From the NCBI GenBank assembly GCA_038236995.1, contig JBBRZE010000004.1, forward strand, positions 50,039-114,038: 64,000 nt of DNA. Direction: 5' to 3'. Source of the DNA: JAAFHB01 sp038236995. Its GTDB lineage: Bacteria; Bacteroidota; Bacteroidia; Bacteroidales; Prolixibacteraceae. This document shows, piece by piece, positions 1 to 9,688 of this stretch (position 1 is the first letter of the stretch; each line of letters starts with the position of its first letter). The notes beneath the pieces are model-generated. The model was not told the DNA's origin. It saw nothing but the letters and a program-made list of their open reading frames with translations, and did not search any database. A program made the translations under genes and the position numbers.

Positions 1-39
1 ATCTCTCCCCCGCCTTTCAAATATTTAATGATCTTAAGA

Positions 40-1254
40 TCAAATAAACTCCGTCATCGACTTTTGAATCAAACCAATCGCTTCACGCATTTGAGCTTCC
101 GTAATAATCAGCGGTGGCGTAAAACGGATTGTATGCTCGTGCGTTGGCTTTGCCAAAATGCCGTTCTCTTTCATTAAAAGGCACAAATCCCAGGCCTTTT
201 TCCCATCATATGTCTTGATCTGTATAGCATTTAGTAACCCTTTTCCGCGAACTTCTTCTATAAGTGGTGACTTAAACGCCTGCATTTCGTCACGGAATAT
301 CTTTCCGATCAGGGTTGCATTTTCAGCGAGTTTTTCATTAAGCAGAACCTCAATGGCAGCAATTGAAACTTTCGCAGCAAGCGGGTTACCGCCATAAGTA
401 GAACCATGCTCGCCGGGTTTAATGGTGAGCATTATCTCATCATCAGCCAGCACGCATGATACGGGGAGCATTCCACCCGAAATCGCTTTTCCGAGGACAA
501 GTATATCAGGTCGAACATTTTCATGATCACAGGCAAACATCTTTCCCGTACGGCAAAGACCCGTCTGTACCTCGTCTGCCACAAAAAGGACATTGTATTT
601 TTTACACAACTCCGCTGCTTTTTTTAAATAGCCATCACCCGGAACATAAACTCCGGCCTCGGCCTGAATCGGCTCTACCAAAAATCCGGCGGTATTAGGA
701 TGTTTCAATTCCCGCTCAAGTGCATCGATATCGTTATATGGAATATTGACAAAACCAGGTGTGAAAGGGCCGTAATCGCTATATGATTCGGGATCAGACG
801 ACATCGAGACGATTGTTATGGTCCGACCATGGAAATTCCCGTCGCAAACGACGATACGTGCTTCATTTTTAGGAATCCTCTTTACCTTGTATCCCCATTT
901 ACGGATCAGTTTAAGGGCTGTTTCGTCGGCTTCGGCACCTGAATTCATCGGCAAAACCTTATCGTATCCAAATTGCTTTGTGATAAACTCTTCCCATTCT
1001 CCTAAGACATTATTATAGAACGCCCGTGAGGTAAGTGCCAACTTTGCAGCCTGGTCAGTAAGTGCTTTTACAATTTTAGGATGACAATGGCCTTGATTTA
1101 CAGCAGAATAAGCTGCCAAAAAATCGAAATAACGCTTCCCTTCAACATCCCAGACAAAAACGCCTTCGCCACGCTCCAAAACGACAGGAAGTGGGTGATA
1201 ATTATGTGCGCCATAGCGGTTTTCTTTCTCGATATAATCTTTCGTCTGCATCAT
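40..1254 (-). CDS. rocD: Ornithine--oxo-acid aminotransferase
   Basis: PLP enzyme of the class III aminotransferase family that moves the delta-amino group of ornithine to 2-oxoglutarate, giving glutamate-5-semialdehyde and glutamate in the cytoplasm. The 404-residue product has the normal length for RocD. Visible signatures are the N-terminal RYGAHNYHPLPVVLERGEG block typical of ornithine aminotransferases (about residues 13-31), NSGAEADETALK (104-115), DEVQTGL (227-233) and the PLP lysine in LGKAISGG (K256). The start is a double ATG, so the protein may begin one residue later. It stands alone, but ArcB and ArcC about 10 kb away make and use ornithine, so the three probably serve arginine or citrulline breakdown. 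Family assignment is secure; the physiological direction is inferred. Confidence 0.95.
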   Translation of the reverse strand: MMQTKDYIEKENRYGAHNYHPLPVVLERGEGVFVWDVEGKRYFDFLAAYSAVNQGHCHPKIVKALTDQAAKLALTSRAFYNNVLGEWEEFITKQFGYDKVLPMNSGAEADETALKLIRKWGYKVKRIPKNEARIVVCDGNFHGRTITIVSMSSDPESYSDYGPFTPGFVNIPYNDIDALERELKHPNTAGFLVEPIQAEAGVYVPGDGYLKKAAELCKKYNVLFVADEVQTGLCRTGKMFACDHENVRPDILVLGKAISGGMLPVSCVLADDEIMLTIKPGEHGSTYGGNPLAAKVSIAAIEVLLNEKLAENATLIGKIFRDEMQAFKSPLIEEVRGKGLLNAIQIKTYDGKKAWDLCLLMKENGILAKPTHEHTIRFTPPLIITEAQMREAIGLIQKSMTEFI

Positions 1255-1453
1255 ACAAGTATTTTAATTGGTTAATTTATACTTCACTTAAGAAGTTGGA
1301 AATCTATTTAATTTTAGGGATTCCAACAATGATAATTAACGGAATTTAAAATTTATATACTGTCCTTTATTGTCTTCTGTCTAAGGTTGCATGCCATTCA
1401 AGAGCTGCGATTAGCAATTAGCCAGCAACGAACCGCCAATTGCTTTTTATGCT

Positions 1454-3904
1454 TCAGAACCGAATCCCCAATTTCAGATTAATCCGCCGACCGGTCAGAT
1501 AATTCGGAACTGCATGCATTTGATTTTTTATATCCGATATCCAGAAATAAGAAATGGTATTATTGATATCGAAAAGATTGTACAACTCAAAACCGATCCA
1601 TGCACCTTTGATTCCAAACTTTTTTTCGTATTGATTACTATTTTTATTCTTGTCTATCAAATCCTTAGAAAAGCCTACATCAACCCGGCGATAAGGAGGC
1701 ATTCTGAAAGTATCCATATAACGTTCGCCTTGCGGAGGACCGAAAGGCAAACGACTTCCATAAAATAGTGTCATGCTCATTTTTACAGAAGGATAACCGG
1801 GGAAATAATCCTGAAAAAAGAGACTGAAATTAACACGCTGGTCAGTCGGCCGTGGAATATAACCAGGATAAATCTTTTCTGTTCCGGTACCCGCCACATT
1901 CTCTTTTAAGTAAAAATCAGCGATGATATTCTCCTCAGTTTTCATCAATGAAAGGCTAGCCCACGATTGTGCGCCAGGTACAAATTCACCATTGATCTTA
2001 AAATCGATACCAGTAGCATAACCAATCGCTTGTTGATCCGGAATATAACGAATATTCAAATTGTCAATCTGATAGGGAATCAAATGGCTGAGAGACTTAT
2101 ACCATAATTCAGTAGTAAATCTGAACGGACGGTCAAAAGCAGAGAAAATCTGATCGTAACCGAGAAGATATTGTATTGACTTTTGTGCCTTCACCCCTTG
2201 CACGATTTGAGCTTTACGGTTCTTCAACTCCTTAAAAAATGGCATTTGCTGATAAACACCCCATGCAGCCCGGATGACATGGTTTCCGGATGTTCCAATT
2301 TTCCAGCCTGCTGATAAACGGGGACTAAATATCGTTTGTTGATTGTAATCCCAATATTGAATCCTCACTCCTCCGGCAATCGTCAATTCTCCGTTTTCGA
2401 TAGCAGTCGTCCAATTATCCTGAATAAACCCCGAAAAACGATTTGAAACAACGGTATTGTTTCCTGATACATAGCGATATAATGTCAGCTGATCGGTACC
2501 GGAAGGCAGTGAATACCCTGTAGAATCGCGCATCTCCCATTCACTCACAACATCCGAAATTCGCTCGTGCTGGTATTTCAAGCCCCATTGAAGCTGATGA
2601 CGGGCAGCCGAAAAAGTTCCCCGATGTTCAAAAGCCGAAACTCTTGCTTTCAGTGAATTCCGGGCATGATCAAGGTAAGCACCTGTCCCGACAACAATTG
2701 AACTGTCAGCATGATCCTGCGATTCAGGCACTTGATTAATATCACTCAAATAGTACTCGCCCAGGATATCAAAAGATTCCTTTTCTAATGAGAAAAAAGA
2801 ACTAGCCTGAAATTTCAGGAACAACTTCTCATTTGGAGAATAGTCAGCTGCAAGCGCTCCCATGTAATTTTCGAATTTATCGCGCTCCTTACCATCGAAA
2901 TAAACCAGAAATTCAAAAGGATTGGTTAAAGTACCGAACTTGGTTAACCGGGTTTCAGGTATAAATTGGAATGTATTGGAGGCATAGTTTCCAAGGAAGC
3001 CTAAAGAAAACCGCGAAGTGAACTTGTAATTCAGATAGGTCTGAACATCTGTAAACGAAGGGTTGTACTCCCCTTTTTTATCCAGCGTTCCCAATATATA
3101 GGCAGTATTTTTATAACGAATTCCAGTAAGGTGCGAAAATTTTCCTTTTGCAGCGTTCCCTTCGATATGAGCCGATGCCCCCAATGCGCCAATTTCAGCG
3201 GATGCACCGTTAGCTGATGGTTTACGGTAGGTTATATCGAGTACAGATGACATTTTATCACCATAGGAAGCATCAAATCCACCTGACGAAAAACCAATTG
3301 ATGAGACCATGTCACTATTTATAAAACTTAGCCCCTCCTGCTCGCCCGATTTCACAAGGAATGGCCGGATGATCTCAATACCATTCACGTAAACGAGATT
3401 TTCGTCAAAATTTCCTCCCCTTACTGAATATTGTGAACTAAGCTCATTGTTATTACTTACGCCCGGAAGTGTTTTAATTAGCGTCTCGACACTTCCCGCC
3501 ATTACCGGAAGTCTTTCAGTCAATTTTTGAGGAATCGACAGCAAGTTATTTTCTTCTTTCTTCCCTTCGACAACAATCTCCTGAATAGGTTGAAAAACAG
3601 GCTTCAATACTTGTGAAACAAATGAATCTTCAGATAGTAGGACCTCTCTTTCAAAAATTTCATAACCAACAAACGAAAAAATGATTACAATTGATTTTCC
3701 GGAAACTGGTGGAAGGGTAAATTCCCCAAGATTATTTGTTACAACACCTATCTTTGTTCCCTTGACCAAAACATTAACCATTTCAATGGGACGGCTTTCA
3801 TTATCAACTACTTTTCCTTTCACTGAAACACCTGTCAGCTGACCGCATACCGGAAGTATGGATATCCAGAGATTTAATAGAATAGAAAATAACACTTTTG
3901 GCAT
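1454..3904 (-). CDS. TonB-dependent outer-membrane receptor with CarboxypepD_reg-like N-terminal domain
   Basis: Outer-membrane active transporter driven by TonB-ExbBD. The 816-residue protein starts with a short signal peptide (hydrophobic to about residue 22, ending CGQ). A carboxypeptidase-regulatory-like beta-sandwich follows (GKVVDNESRPIEMVNVLVKG, about 29-48, on to about residue 105). The plug comprises about residues 120-225, with NNELSSQYSVRGGNFDENLV and VYVNGIEI. The rest is a long barrel ending in an aromatic residue (KLGIRF). No SusD partner and no sigma/anti-sigma pair flank it, so it is not a classical SusC of a polysaccharide locus. The substrate cannot be told from sequence. 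It is divergent from the sulfatase maturase gene that starts at 4071. Confidence 0.9.
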   Translation of the reverse strand: MPKVLFSILLNLWISILPVCGQLTGVSVKGKVVDNESRPIEMVNVLVKGTKIGVVTNNLGEFTLPPVSGKSIVIIFSFVGYEIFEREVLLSEDSFVSQVLKPVFQPIQEIVVEGKKEENNLLSIPQKLTERLPVMAGSVETLIKTLPGVSNNNELSSQYSVRGGNFDENLVYVNGIEIIRPFLVKSGEQEGLSFINSDMVSSIGFSSGGFDASYGDKMSSVLDITYRKPSANGASAEIGALGASAHIEGNAAKGKFSHLTGIRYKNTAYILGTLDKKGEYNPSFTDVQTYLNYKFTSRFSLGFLGNYASNTFQFIPETRLTKFGTLTNPFEFLVYFDGKERDKFENYMGALAADYSPNEKLFLKFQASSFFSLEKESFDILGEYYLSDINQVPESQDHADSSIVVGTGAYLDHARNSLKARVSAFEHRGTFSAARHQLQWGLKYQHERISDVVSEWEMRDSTGYSLPSGTDQLTLYRYVSGNNTVVSNRFSGFIQDNWTTAIENGELTIAGGVRIQYWDYNQQTIFSPRLSAGWKIGTSGNHVIRAAWGVYQQMPFFKELKNRKAQIVQGVKAQKSIQYLLGYDQIFSAFDRPFRFTTELWYKSLSHLIPYQIDNLNIRYIPDQQAIGYATGIDFKINGEFVPGAQSWASLSLMKTEENIIADFYLKENVAGTGTEKIYPGYIPRPTDQRVNFSLFFQDYFPGYPSVKMSMTLFYGSRLPFGPPQGERYMDTFRMPPYRRVDVGFSKDLIDKNKNSNQYEKKFGIKGAWIGFELYNLFDINNTISYFWISDIKNQMHAVPNYLTGRRINLKLGIRF

Positions 3905-4070
3905 TTATGTTCAGGCTAACGGTTAAATTCAAAATCAGAGTAAAAATACCTAATTAAGTGAAAGCGGCAACGCTCTTCGACTCAATCTTTTGAAAAGGTT
4001 CAATTTGATATGCAAAAGAAGATTAGCAGATTTTGATTATTTTCGCACCTTGCAAAAGTGAAATCTTATT

Positions 4071-5273
4071 ATGGCCCAAAAACATCGTCCGCTCACATCT
4101 GTTTTGGTAAAGCCTTCGGGTCCGGATTGTAACCTCGACTGTACTTACTGTTTCTATCTTGATAAGGAAAAGTTATTTCCCGAAACGAAGACCCATCCAA
4201 TGAGCGCCGATATCCAGGAAGAGATGATCAGGCAGGTGATGCAACAATCTGGAGATGCTGTTTCAATTGCATGGCAGGGAGGCGAACCGGCATTGATGGG
4301 GCTCGACTTTTACAAACGGGCCATTGAACTGGAGCTGAAGTACGGTCATGGGCAATCCGTCGGGAATGGTTTTCAAACCAATGGTACACTTCTTGACCGG
4401 GAATGGGCCAAATTCTTTAAAAAATATGACTGGCTGATTGGATTATCGCTTGATGGTCCGGAACATATCCATGATCGCTACCGAATGGACAAAGGTCAAC
4501 ACAAAACATGGAAAACAGTCGAGGACAAAGCCAGAATGCTACTCGAGGAGGGAGTAGCTGTAAATGCAATGTGCTGCATTACTGATTATTCATCCGACAA
4601 AGCAGAAGAACTCTATAACTATTATAAAAGCCTTGGACTTACCTGGATGCAGTTTATTCCAATTGTTGAGACTGATCCAAACGATCCATCCAAAGCAGCT
4701 CCATTCTCATTAACCCCCGAAAAATATGGTAAATTTCTGATTACGTTATTCGATCTGTGGTTCGCAGACTTTAAAGATGGCCTGCCAACCACCTCGATCC
4801 GACACTTCGAATCGGTCTTTCACAGTTATGTCGGAATGGAAGCCCCGGAGTGTACATTGATGAAAGAATGTGGCACTTATGTTGTTATTGAGCACAATGG
4901 CAATGTTTACTCGTGCGACTTCTTTGTCGAAAACAGGCATCGCCTTGGCAATATCCGTCACGATAAGATTATCAACATGTTAAATTCGAAAAAACAGGAC
5001 GATTTCGGTAAAGCAAAATCGGTGCTACCACGCAAATGCAGGTTGTGCCAATGGTATCCGAAATGTTTTGGAGGTTGTACCAAAGACCGCGTCAAAGATC
5101 CTGGGGACAATCATCAACCACGGTTCTGTGAAGGTTATCTGTTATTTTTCGAACATGCAGACAAAGAGCTGAAAAATATTGCCTCCCATTGGACCCAACA
5201 ACAAAATGACATTCACGAACGACTCCAAACCAGAGGAGTTTACAATGCGTTTGATGATTTAGTCAAAAAATAA
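4071..5273 (+). CDS. Anaerobic sulfatase-maturating enzyme (radical SAM/SPASM)
   Basis: Radical SAM enzyme that converts a Cys or Ser in type I sulfatases to the catalytic formylglycine without oxygen. The radical SAM cluster motif CNLDCTYC is seen at C20, C24 and C27, and the length (400 aa) fits the anSME family. The C-terminal half has the SPASM cysteines: ECTLMKECG, VYSCDFF, CRLCQWYPKCFGGC and RFCEGY, which bind two further 4Fe-4S clusters. The FYLDKEKLFP stretch after the first cluster is characteristic of anSMEs. No formylglycine-type sulfatase lies in the window; the sulfatase-fold protein at 28042-29988 belongs to a phosphotransferase branch that does not need this maturation. The real substrates must be encoded elsewhere. 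Confidence 0.93.
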   Translation: MAQKHRPLTSVLVKPSGPDCNLDCTYCFYLDKEKLFPETKTHPMSADIQEEMIRQVMQQSGDAVSIAWQGGEPALMGLDFYKRAIELELKYGHGQSVGNGFQTNGTLLDREWAKFFKKYDWLIGLSLDGPEHIHDRYRMDKGQHKTWKTVEDKARMLLEEGVAVNAMCCITDYSSDKAEELYNYYKSLGLTWMQFIPIVETDPNDPSKAAPFSLTPEKYGKFLITLFDLWFADFKDGLPTTSIRHFESVFHSYVGMEAPECTLMKECGTYVVIEHNGNVYSCDFFVENRHRLGNIRHDKIINMLNSKKQDDFGKAKSVLPRKCRLCQWYPKCFGGCTKDRVKDPGDNHQPRFCEGYLLFFEHADKELKNIASHWTQQQNDIHERLQTRGVYNAFDDLVKK

Positions 5274-5533
5274 AAATTCTACGCAAAAGAGATATTACAC
5301 TTTTAAATGTGTGAATCATATAACTTTTTCTGACAAATGTTTAACGATTTTTAGCAGGGGTAGCTCTGCCATTGTTATGAAATTATAAATAATTCTCAAA
5401 AGTAAATTATTTATACCATTTAAGAATTTCATACACCCTTCAAGCGCAAGAACTTAGAACCTTTTTCAAGGAAAACCAATCTTCATGCAATACATGGAAA
5501 AATTTCCACGTTTTGTAAGCTATCTTTTTACGT

Positions 5534-5567
5534 TTTGACGATTCTGTAAAATATTTCTATATCTTTG
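5534..5567 (+). promoter_or_regulatory. Bacteroidota-type promoter (TTTG ... TATCTTTG)
   Basis: TATCTTTG at 5560-5567 matches the Bacteroidota -7 consensus TAnnTTTG, with a TTTG at 5534-5537 at normal -33 spacing (22 bp). Transcription should begin near 5573, so a TTG at 5565 lies inside the promoter and cannot be the start codon of the downstream CAP gene. Confidence 0.6.
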
Positions 5568-5624
5568 TCACACTCAAAAAACTCATTCAATCTCTGTAAA
5601 ACGAAAGATCAAAAACTCATTGCC

Positions 5625-6245
5625 TTGAAAACGATTCCAGCACTAATTATAGCAACTATATTAGTCGGGCTTGTTGGTTGCAACACCGCGTTGGTTGAAG
5701 ACATCCCCATTGAAAATGCAAAGGATGTTATTACATTTCAGCAATATATGCTTGACGAAATTAATTTCGCACGAACAAAACCGGCAGAATATGCTGAATC
5801 AAGGTTGAAAGCGGAAAATAATAATTCTAAAGACAATGGAAGTTATAACTATCTTAAAAGTTTAACTCAAGTAGAGGCAATTTCATTTAACCAGTCTCTT
5901 AACGTGTCGGCTTCAAATTACGCCGCCTTGTTAGCAGAAAAAAACCTGATGGAACACTATGCAGATGGATCTCCTTTAAATCGGGCATTAAGAGCAGGCT
6001 TTACTGGAACAGCGACAGGCGAAAACATTGCAGTGGCTTCTGAAAACTGCTACAATGCAGTACTTAATTCTCAGTCTGCTGCAATTGGCTTTGTAAGAAT
6101 TATGATTATTGATGAAGGGGTTGCAAATTTAGGCCATCGCCTGGTTATACTAAATTCCAAATACAAAACGGTTGGAATTGGCTATACACAGAACTCGGCC
6201 ACTCCGCTACTCAATTATGTCGTTCAGGACTTCGGAAATTTATAA
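5625..6245 (+). CDS. CAP-domain (SCP/PR-1-like) lipoprotein
   Basis: Exported member of the cysteine-rich secretory/PR-1 (CAP) superfamily; molecular function of bacterial members is mostly unknown. I place the start at the TTG at 5625, which gives a compact lipoprotein signal peptide MKTIPALIIATILVGLVGC with the lipid-bearing Cys at residue 19. An in-frame TTG at 5565 falls in the promoter. The mature part has the CAP features: DEINFARTKPAEYAE helix, LNVSASNYAALLAEKNLMEHYADG with the conserved His, GENIAVASE, and GHRLVILNSKYKTVGIGY near the end. The second conserved His is in NLGHR. Length 206 aa. It ends 12 bp before the YjbQ gene, so the two may be cotranscribed. Confidence 0.82.
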   Translation: MKTIPALIIATILVGLVGCNTALVEDIPIENAKDVITFQQYMLDEINFARTKPAEYAESRLKAENNNSKDNGSYNYLKSLTQVEAISFNQSLNVSASNYAALLAEKNLMEHYADGSPLNRALRAGFTGTATGENIAVASENCYNAVLNSQSAAIGFVRIMIIDEGVANLGHRLVILNSKYKTVGIGYTQNSATPLLNYVVQDFGNL

Positions 6246-6257
6246 TTTATCCGATTC

Positions 6258-6671
6258 ATGATCCAACAAACAGAAATTATCCTGAAAAGAAGAAAACGAG
6301 GATACCACCTCGTCACGAAAGAGTTGGAATCAAAATTGCCGGCACTGCCCAAGGCCGGTATTGCTCATTTTTTTATCCGGCATACTTCGGCTGCACTTAC
6401 CTTAAATGAAAATGCCGATCCCGCCGTGCGAATTGATTTTGAATTATTCATGAATAAATTGGTTCCTGATGGCGATCCGACTTTTATCCATTGTGACGAG
6501 GGAGAAGATGATATGTCAGCTCACCTTAAAGCATCCATTTTAGGAGCAGCTGTTACAATTCCAATAGTAAACGGACGACTTCACATGGGAACATGGCAAG
6601 GAATTTACCTTTGCGAGTTTCGTAATAATGGTGATTCAAGAAAAGTATTTGTAACAATCATCGGTGAATAA
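6258..6671 (+). CDS. YjbQ-family (UPF0047) secondary thiamine-phosphate synthase-like protein
   Basis: Small cytoplasmic protein of the YjbQ/UPF0047 family. Members form trimers, and some show weak thiamine phosphate synthase activity; the true role is unsettled. The 137-residue product has the full family length and diagnostic blocks: HTSAALTLNENADP (42-55), HCDEGEDDMSAHLKAS with the metal-site His, and GRLHMGTWQGIYLCEFR near the C-terminus. It sits directly after the CAP lipoprotein gene and about 100 bp before the iorA start, on the same strand. The family call is firm, the catalytic role is not. Confidence 0.9.
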   Translation: MIQQTEIILKRRKRGYHLVTKELESKLPALPKAGIAHFFIRHTSAALTLNENADPAVRIDFELFMNKLVPDGDPTFIHCDEGEDDMSAHLKASILGAAVTIPIVNGRLHMGTWQGIYLCEFRNNGDSRKVFVTIIGE

Positions 6672-6773
6672 TCGCCTTATTTCGCAATTCAATTCCGATT
6701 GTTGCTCCTCGTTTGGCGAAAATCAACTATTTTCACGGAAATTTTATTGTTCCGAAAATTAAGTTCAGTTTTT

Positions 6774-8375
6774 ATGACAAAAAAGCTTTTGCTTGGGGTT
6801 GAAGCGATCGGACAAGGCGCTATAGACGGCGGCATGTCAGGTGTTTACGCCTACCCCGGCACCCCTTCGACAGAAATCACAGAATATATCCAGGAAAACG
6901 AGGTCGCTATTGCACGCAACCTTCACCGTGAATGGTCAGCCAACGAAAAAACAGCAATGGAATCGGCATTAGGGATGTCCTACGCCGGCAAAAGGTCGAT
7001 GGTTTGCATGAAACATGTAGGTCTCAACGTGGCAGCGGACCCGTTTATCAATGCGGCAATGACCGGAATCAACGGTGGAATGATTGTCACAGTTGCTGAC
7101 GATCCATCGATGCACTCCTCGCAGAATGAACAGGATTCCAGGTTCTACGGCAAATTCGCAATGATTCCGATTCTTGAACCTTCTAACCAGCAGGAAGCTT
7201 ACGATATGACGCGTACAGGTTTCGAATTGTCGGAAAAATTGGGTACGCCTGTTTTACTTCGGATTACGACACGTCTGGCACATTCACGAGCTGGTGTTCT
7301 TCCAGTTGAAAAGGCGGTAGCAGAAAACAGACTTTCAATTCCTGACGATCCGCGCCAGTTTGTACTCCTTCCCGCCCTGGCCCGAAAAAGGTACCAACTT
7401 TTGCTCGATAACCAGGTGAAGTTTGAAGATGCTTCCGAGAATTCGCCTTTCAACTGCTTTATCGAAGGTATTGATCACACGCTGGGAATTATTTGTTGCG
7501 GAATCGCGATGAATTACCTGATGGAAAACTTTCCCGATGGCTGCCCATACCCGATTGTCAAGGTGACCCAATACCCTTTACCATCAAAAATGGTAAAGAA
7601 ACTCGAACAACAGGTTGACAAATTACTGGTAATAGAAGAGGGTTATCCGCTTGTTGAAGAGCATCTAAAAGGCTTTTTCGAACATGGGAAAAAAGTATTG
7701 GGTAAATTAGACGGAACACTTCCCCGAACGGGAGAACTCAACCCTGACATTGTTGCCAAAGCACTAAATATCAACACTTATTTAGGCTCTCCCATTCCTG
7801 AAATGCTTGTCAACCGACCTCCTGCGTTATGCAAAGGTTGCGGACATCACGACTCGTTCAAAGCGCTTACTGAAGTGATGTCGGATTATGGTTACGGTCA
7901 TGTATTTTCCGATATTGGTTGCTATACGCTTGGTGTGCTTCCTCCTTACAATTCAGGTAATGCATGTGTGGATATGGGAGCATCAATTACAATGGCGAAA
8001 GGTGCTGCCGATGCCGGACTGTTTCCATCTGTTGCAGTAATTGGAGACTCCACGTTTACCCATTCGGGAATCACCGGATTACTTGATGCTGTCTATGAAA
8101 AATCGAATATCCTGATCATGATTGGCGATAACGAATCGACTTCGATGACAGGGGGTCAAAATTCATCCGCTTTTGGCAGAATTGAATCGATTTGTGAAGG
8201 TGCCGGAGTTGATCCCGAACATATCCATGTCATTGAAGCATTGCCTAAAAATCACGAAAAGCTGGTAAACTTAATCAGGCACGAGCTTGATTACAGAGGT
8301 GTTTCGATTATTATTCCCCGAAGGGAATGCATTCAGAAGAGTGCACGAAGGATCAGCAAAAGCAAAAATCATTGA
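6774..8375 (+). CDS. iorA: Indolepyruvate:ferredoxin oxidoreductase, alpha subunit
   Basis: Thiamine-diphosphate subunit of the enzyme that oxidatively decarboxylates aryl 2-oxo acids (from Trp, Phe, Tyr) to acyl-CoA while reducing ferredoxin. The ATG at 6774 gives MTKKLLLGVEAIGQGAIDGG, the usual N-terminus; a longer reading frame back to 6699 is not family-like. Residues 1-360 cover the pyruvate-binding and transketolase-like domains (YPGTPSTEITEYI). The TPP-binding domain follows with LCKGCGHHDSF and GDSTFTHSGITGLL. The 533-residue chain stops soon after RRECIQ, without the C-terminal two-cluster ferredoxin domain found in longer archaeal IorA proteins, so electrons must leave by another route. 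iorB follows after 54 bp. Confidence 0.92.
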   Translation: MTKKLLLGVEAIGQGAIDGGMSGVYAYPGTPSTEITEYIQENEVAIARNLHREWSANEKTAMESALGMSYAGKRSMVCMKHVGLNVAADPFINAAMTGINGGMIVTVADDPSMHSSQNEQDSRFYGKFAMIPILEPSNQQEAYDMTRTGFELSEKLGTPVLLRITTRLAHSRAGVLPVEKAVAENRLSIPDDPRQFVLLPALARKRYQLLLDNQVKFEDASENSPFNCFIEGIDHTLGIICCGIAMNYLMENFPDGCPYPIVKVTQYPLPSKMVKKLEQQVDKLLVIEEGYPLVEEHLKGFFEHGKKVLGKLDGTLPRTGELNPDIVAKALNINTYLGSPIPEMLVNRPPALCKGCGHHDSFKALTEVMSDYGYGHVFSDIGCYTLGVLPPYNSGNACVDMGASITMAKGAADAGLFPSVAVIGDSTFTHSGITGLLDAVYEKSNILIMIGDNESTSMTGGQNSSAFGRIESICEGAGVDPEHIHVIEALPKNHEKLVNLIRHELDYRGVSIIIPRRECIQKSARRISKSKNH

Positions 8376-8429
8376 TCAGGGCAGCTATCCTGATAATAAT
8401 AAATTTCTATTCAACTAAGAGCATACTAT

Positions 8430-9011
8430 ATGAAGTGCGATATCGTTTTAGCAGGAGTCGGCGGACAAGGTATATTATCAATTGCTACGGTGCTGGGTTT
8501 TGCTGCACTCGAAAATAATCTTTACCTCAAACAGGCCGAAACGCATGGAATGAGTCAACGTGGCGGGGCCGTTCAATCCTATTTACGTCTCTCCGACAAG
8601 CCGGTATATTCAGATCTGATCCCGTTTGGGAAAGCCGATCTGATCCTCTCCGTTGAACCCATGGAGTCGTTAAGATACCTGCCCTATCTTTCACCCAAAG
8701 GATATGTGGTTACCAATACCACAGCATTTAAAAATGTCACAAATTATCCTGAAATTGATCTGATTATGGATGAGATCAAAAAACTGCCGCGTGCTGTTGC
8801 GATCGATGCCGAAGCCATTGCCAAAGAGATTGGCAATTCAAAAGCATCAAACATGGTGATGTTAGGCGCTGCCACTCCATTTATTGATATTGCTATAGAA
8901 AGTATCGAGAATGGAATTCGCGAAATCTTCGGGCGTAAAGGTGAAGATATTGTAAACCTGAATTTGAAGGCTCTTCATGCAGGTAGGGCGTTTGCCGAAG
9001 CGAACAAATAA
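8430..9011 (+). CDS. iorB: Indolepyruvate:ferredoxin oxidoreductase, beta subunit
   Basis: Gamma-type catalytic subunit that pairs with IorA. The 193-residue protein begins MKCDIVLAGVGGQGILSIAT with the conserved GVGGQG loop (9-14). It also has AETHGMSQRGGAVQSYLR (about 37-54), the hallmark of this subunit where it contacts the substrate and CoA. Length is normal for IorB. It is 54 bp downstream of iorA and 8 bp upstream of the YiiX-like gene, on the same strand. With iorA it forms a complete two-subunit oxidoreductase. Confidence 0.93.
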   Translation: MKCDIVLAGVGGQGILSIATVLGFAALENNLYLKQAETHGMSQRGGAVQSYLRLSDKPVYSDLIPFGKADLILSVEPMESLRYLPYLSPKGYVVTNTTAFKNVTNYPEIDLIMDEIKKLPRAVAIDAEAIAKEIGNSKASNMVMLGAATPFIDIAIESIENGIREIFGRKGEDIVNLNLKALHAGRAFAEANK

Positions 9012-9019
9012 TCGAAAAA

Positions 9020-9688
9020 ATGAAATATTTGATTTGTGTCTGGTTTCTTTTACTTTCGGTTTTTTCAGCGAAAGCGCAATACAGTCCTGATGAATTGAAT
9101 CTTGATCTTCAAACTGGTGATCTACTATTTTGCAGCGCTACCACCGGCGCACTTTCCAAGGCAATTGACCAGGCAACACAGACTGATCAAGAAACCCATT
9201 ACGATCATATCGGAATTGTTGATATTCAGAATGACACGGTTTATGTACTTCATTCAGCACCAAAAAAAGGAGTGTGTCGCGAAACAATGTCACAATTCTT
9301 CATTTCATACCAGGAAAAAGTTACAATCGGTATCTATCGGCTGAATGACCAATTCTTAAAAGCCGTGCCGCCAGCTATTCAAAAGGCCTACACGTTGTTG
9401 GGACAACCCTACAATTATAGTTATATACTCAAAGATCCGGGTCTTTATTGCTCCGAATATATTTATGAAATCTTTGCCGCAGATTCAATTTTCACCCTCA
9501 ATCCGATGACCTTTAAGGATTCGAAAACGGGTCAATTCCTTTCCGGATGGGTCGATCATTATAAGAAATTAGGAATTCCGATTCCTGAAGGGGAACTCGG
9601 GTGCAATCCAAATGGAATGGCAGCTTCGGAGAAGCTGGAGATGGTAGGGGAAGTGATTATAGACAACATCGCATTAAATTCAAAGTGA
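9020..9688 (+). CDS. YiiX/YebB-like permuted NlpC/P60 cysteine hydrolase, exported
   Basis: Predicted periplasmic papain-fold hydrolase of the permuted NlpC/P60 group (YiiX, poxvirus G6R type), which act on amide or lipid ester bonds. Residues 1-19 form a signal peptide ending AKA. The permuted active site is visible: QTGDLLFC start, His63 in HYDHIGIV, and Cys144 in GLYCSEYIYEIF, in the reversed His-then-Cys order typical of this group. Length 222 aa. It starts 8 bp after iorB, probably cotranscribed but with no obvious link to aryl-pyruvate oxidation. The stop codon lies inside the first arm of a strong hairpin that ends the transcript. Confidence 0.85.
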   Translation: MKYLICVWFLLLSVFSAKAQYSPDELNLDLQTGDLLFCSATTGALSKAIDQATQTDQETHYDHIGIVDIQNDTVYVLHSAPKKGVCRETMSQFFISYQEKVTIGIYRLNDQFLKAVPPAIQKAYTLLGQPYNYSYILKDPGLYCSEYIYEIFAADSIFTLNPMTFKDSKTGQFLSGWVDHYKKLGIPIPEGELGCNPNGMAASEKLEMVGEVIIDNIALNSK

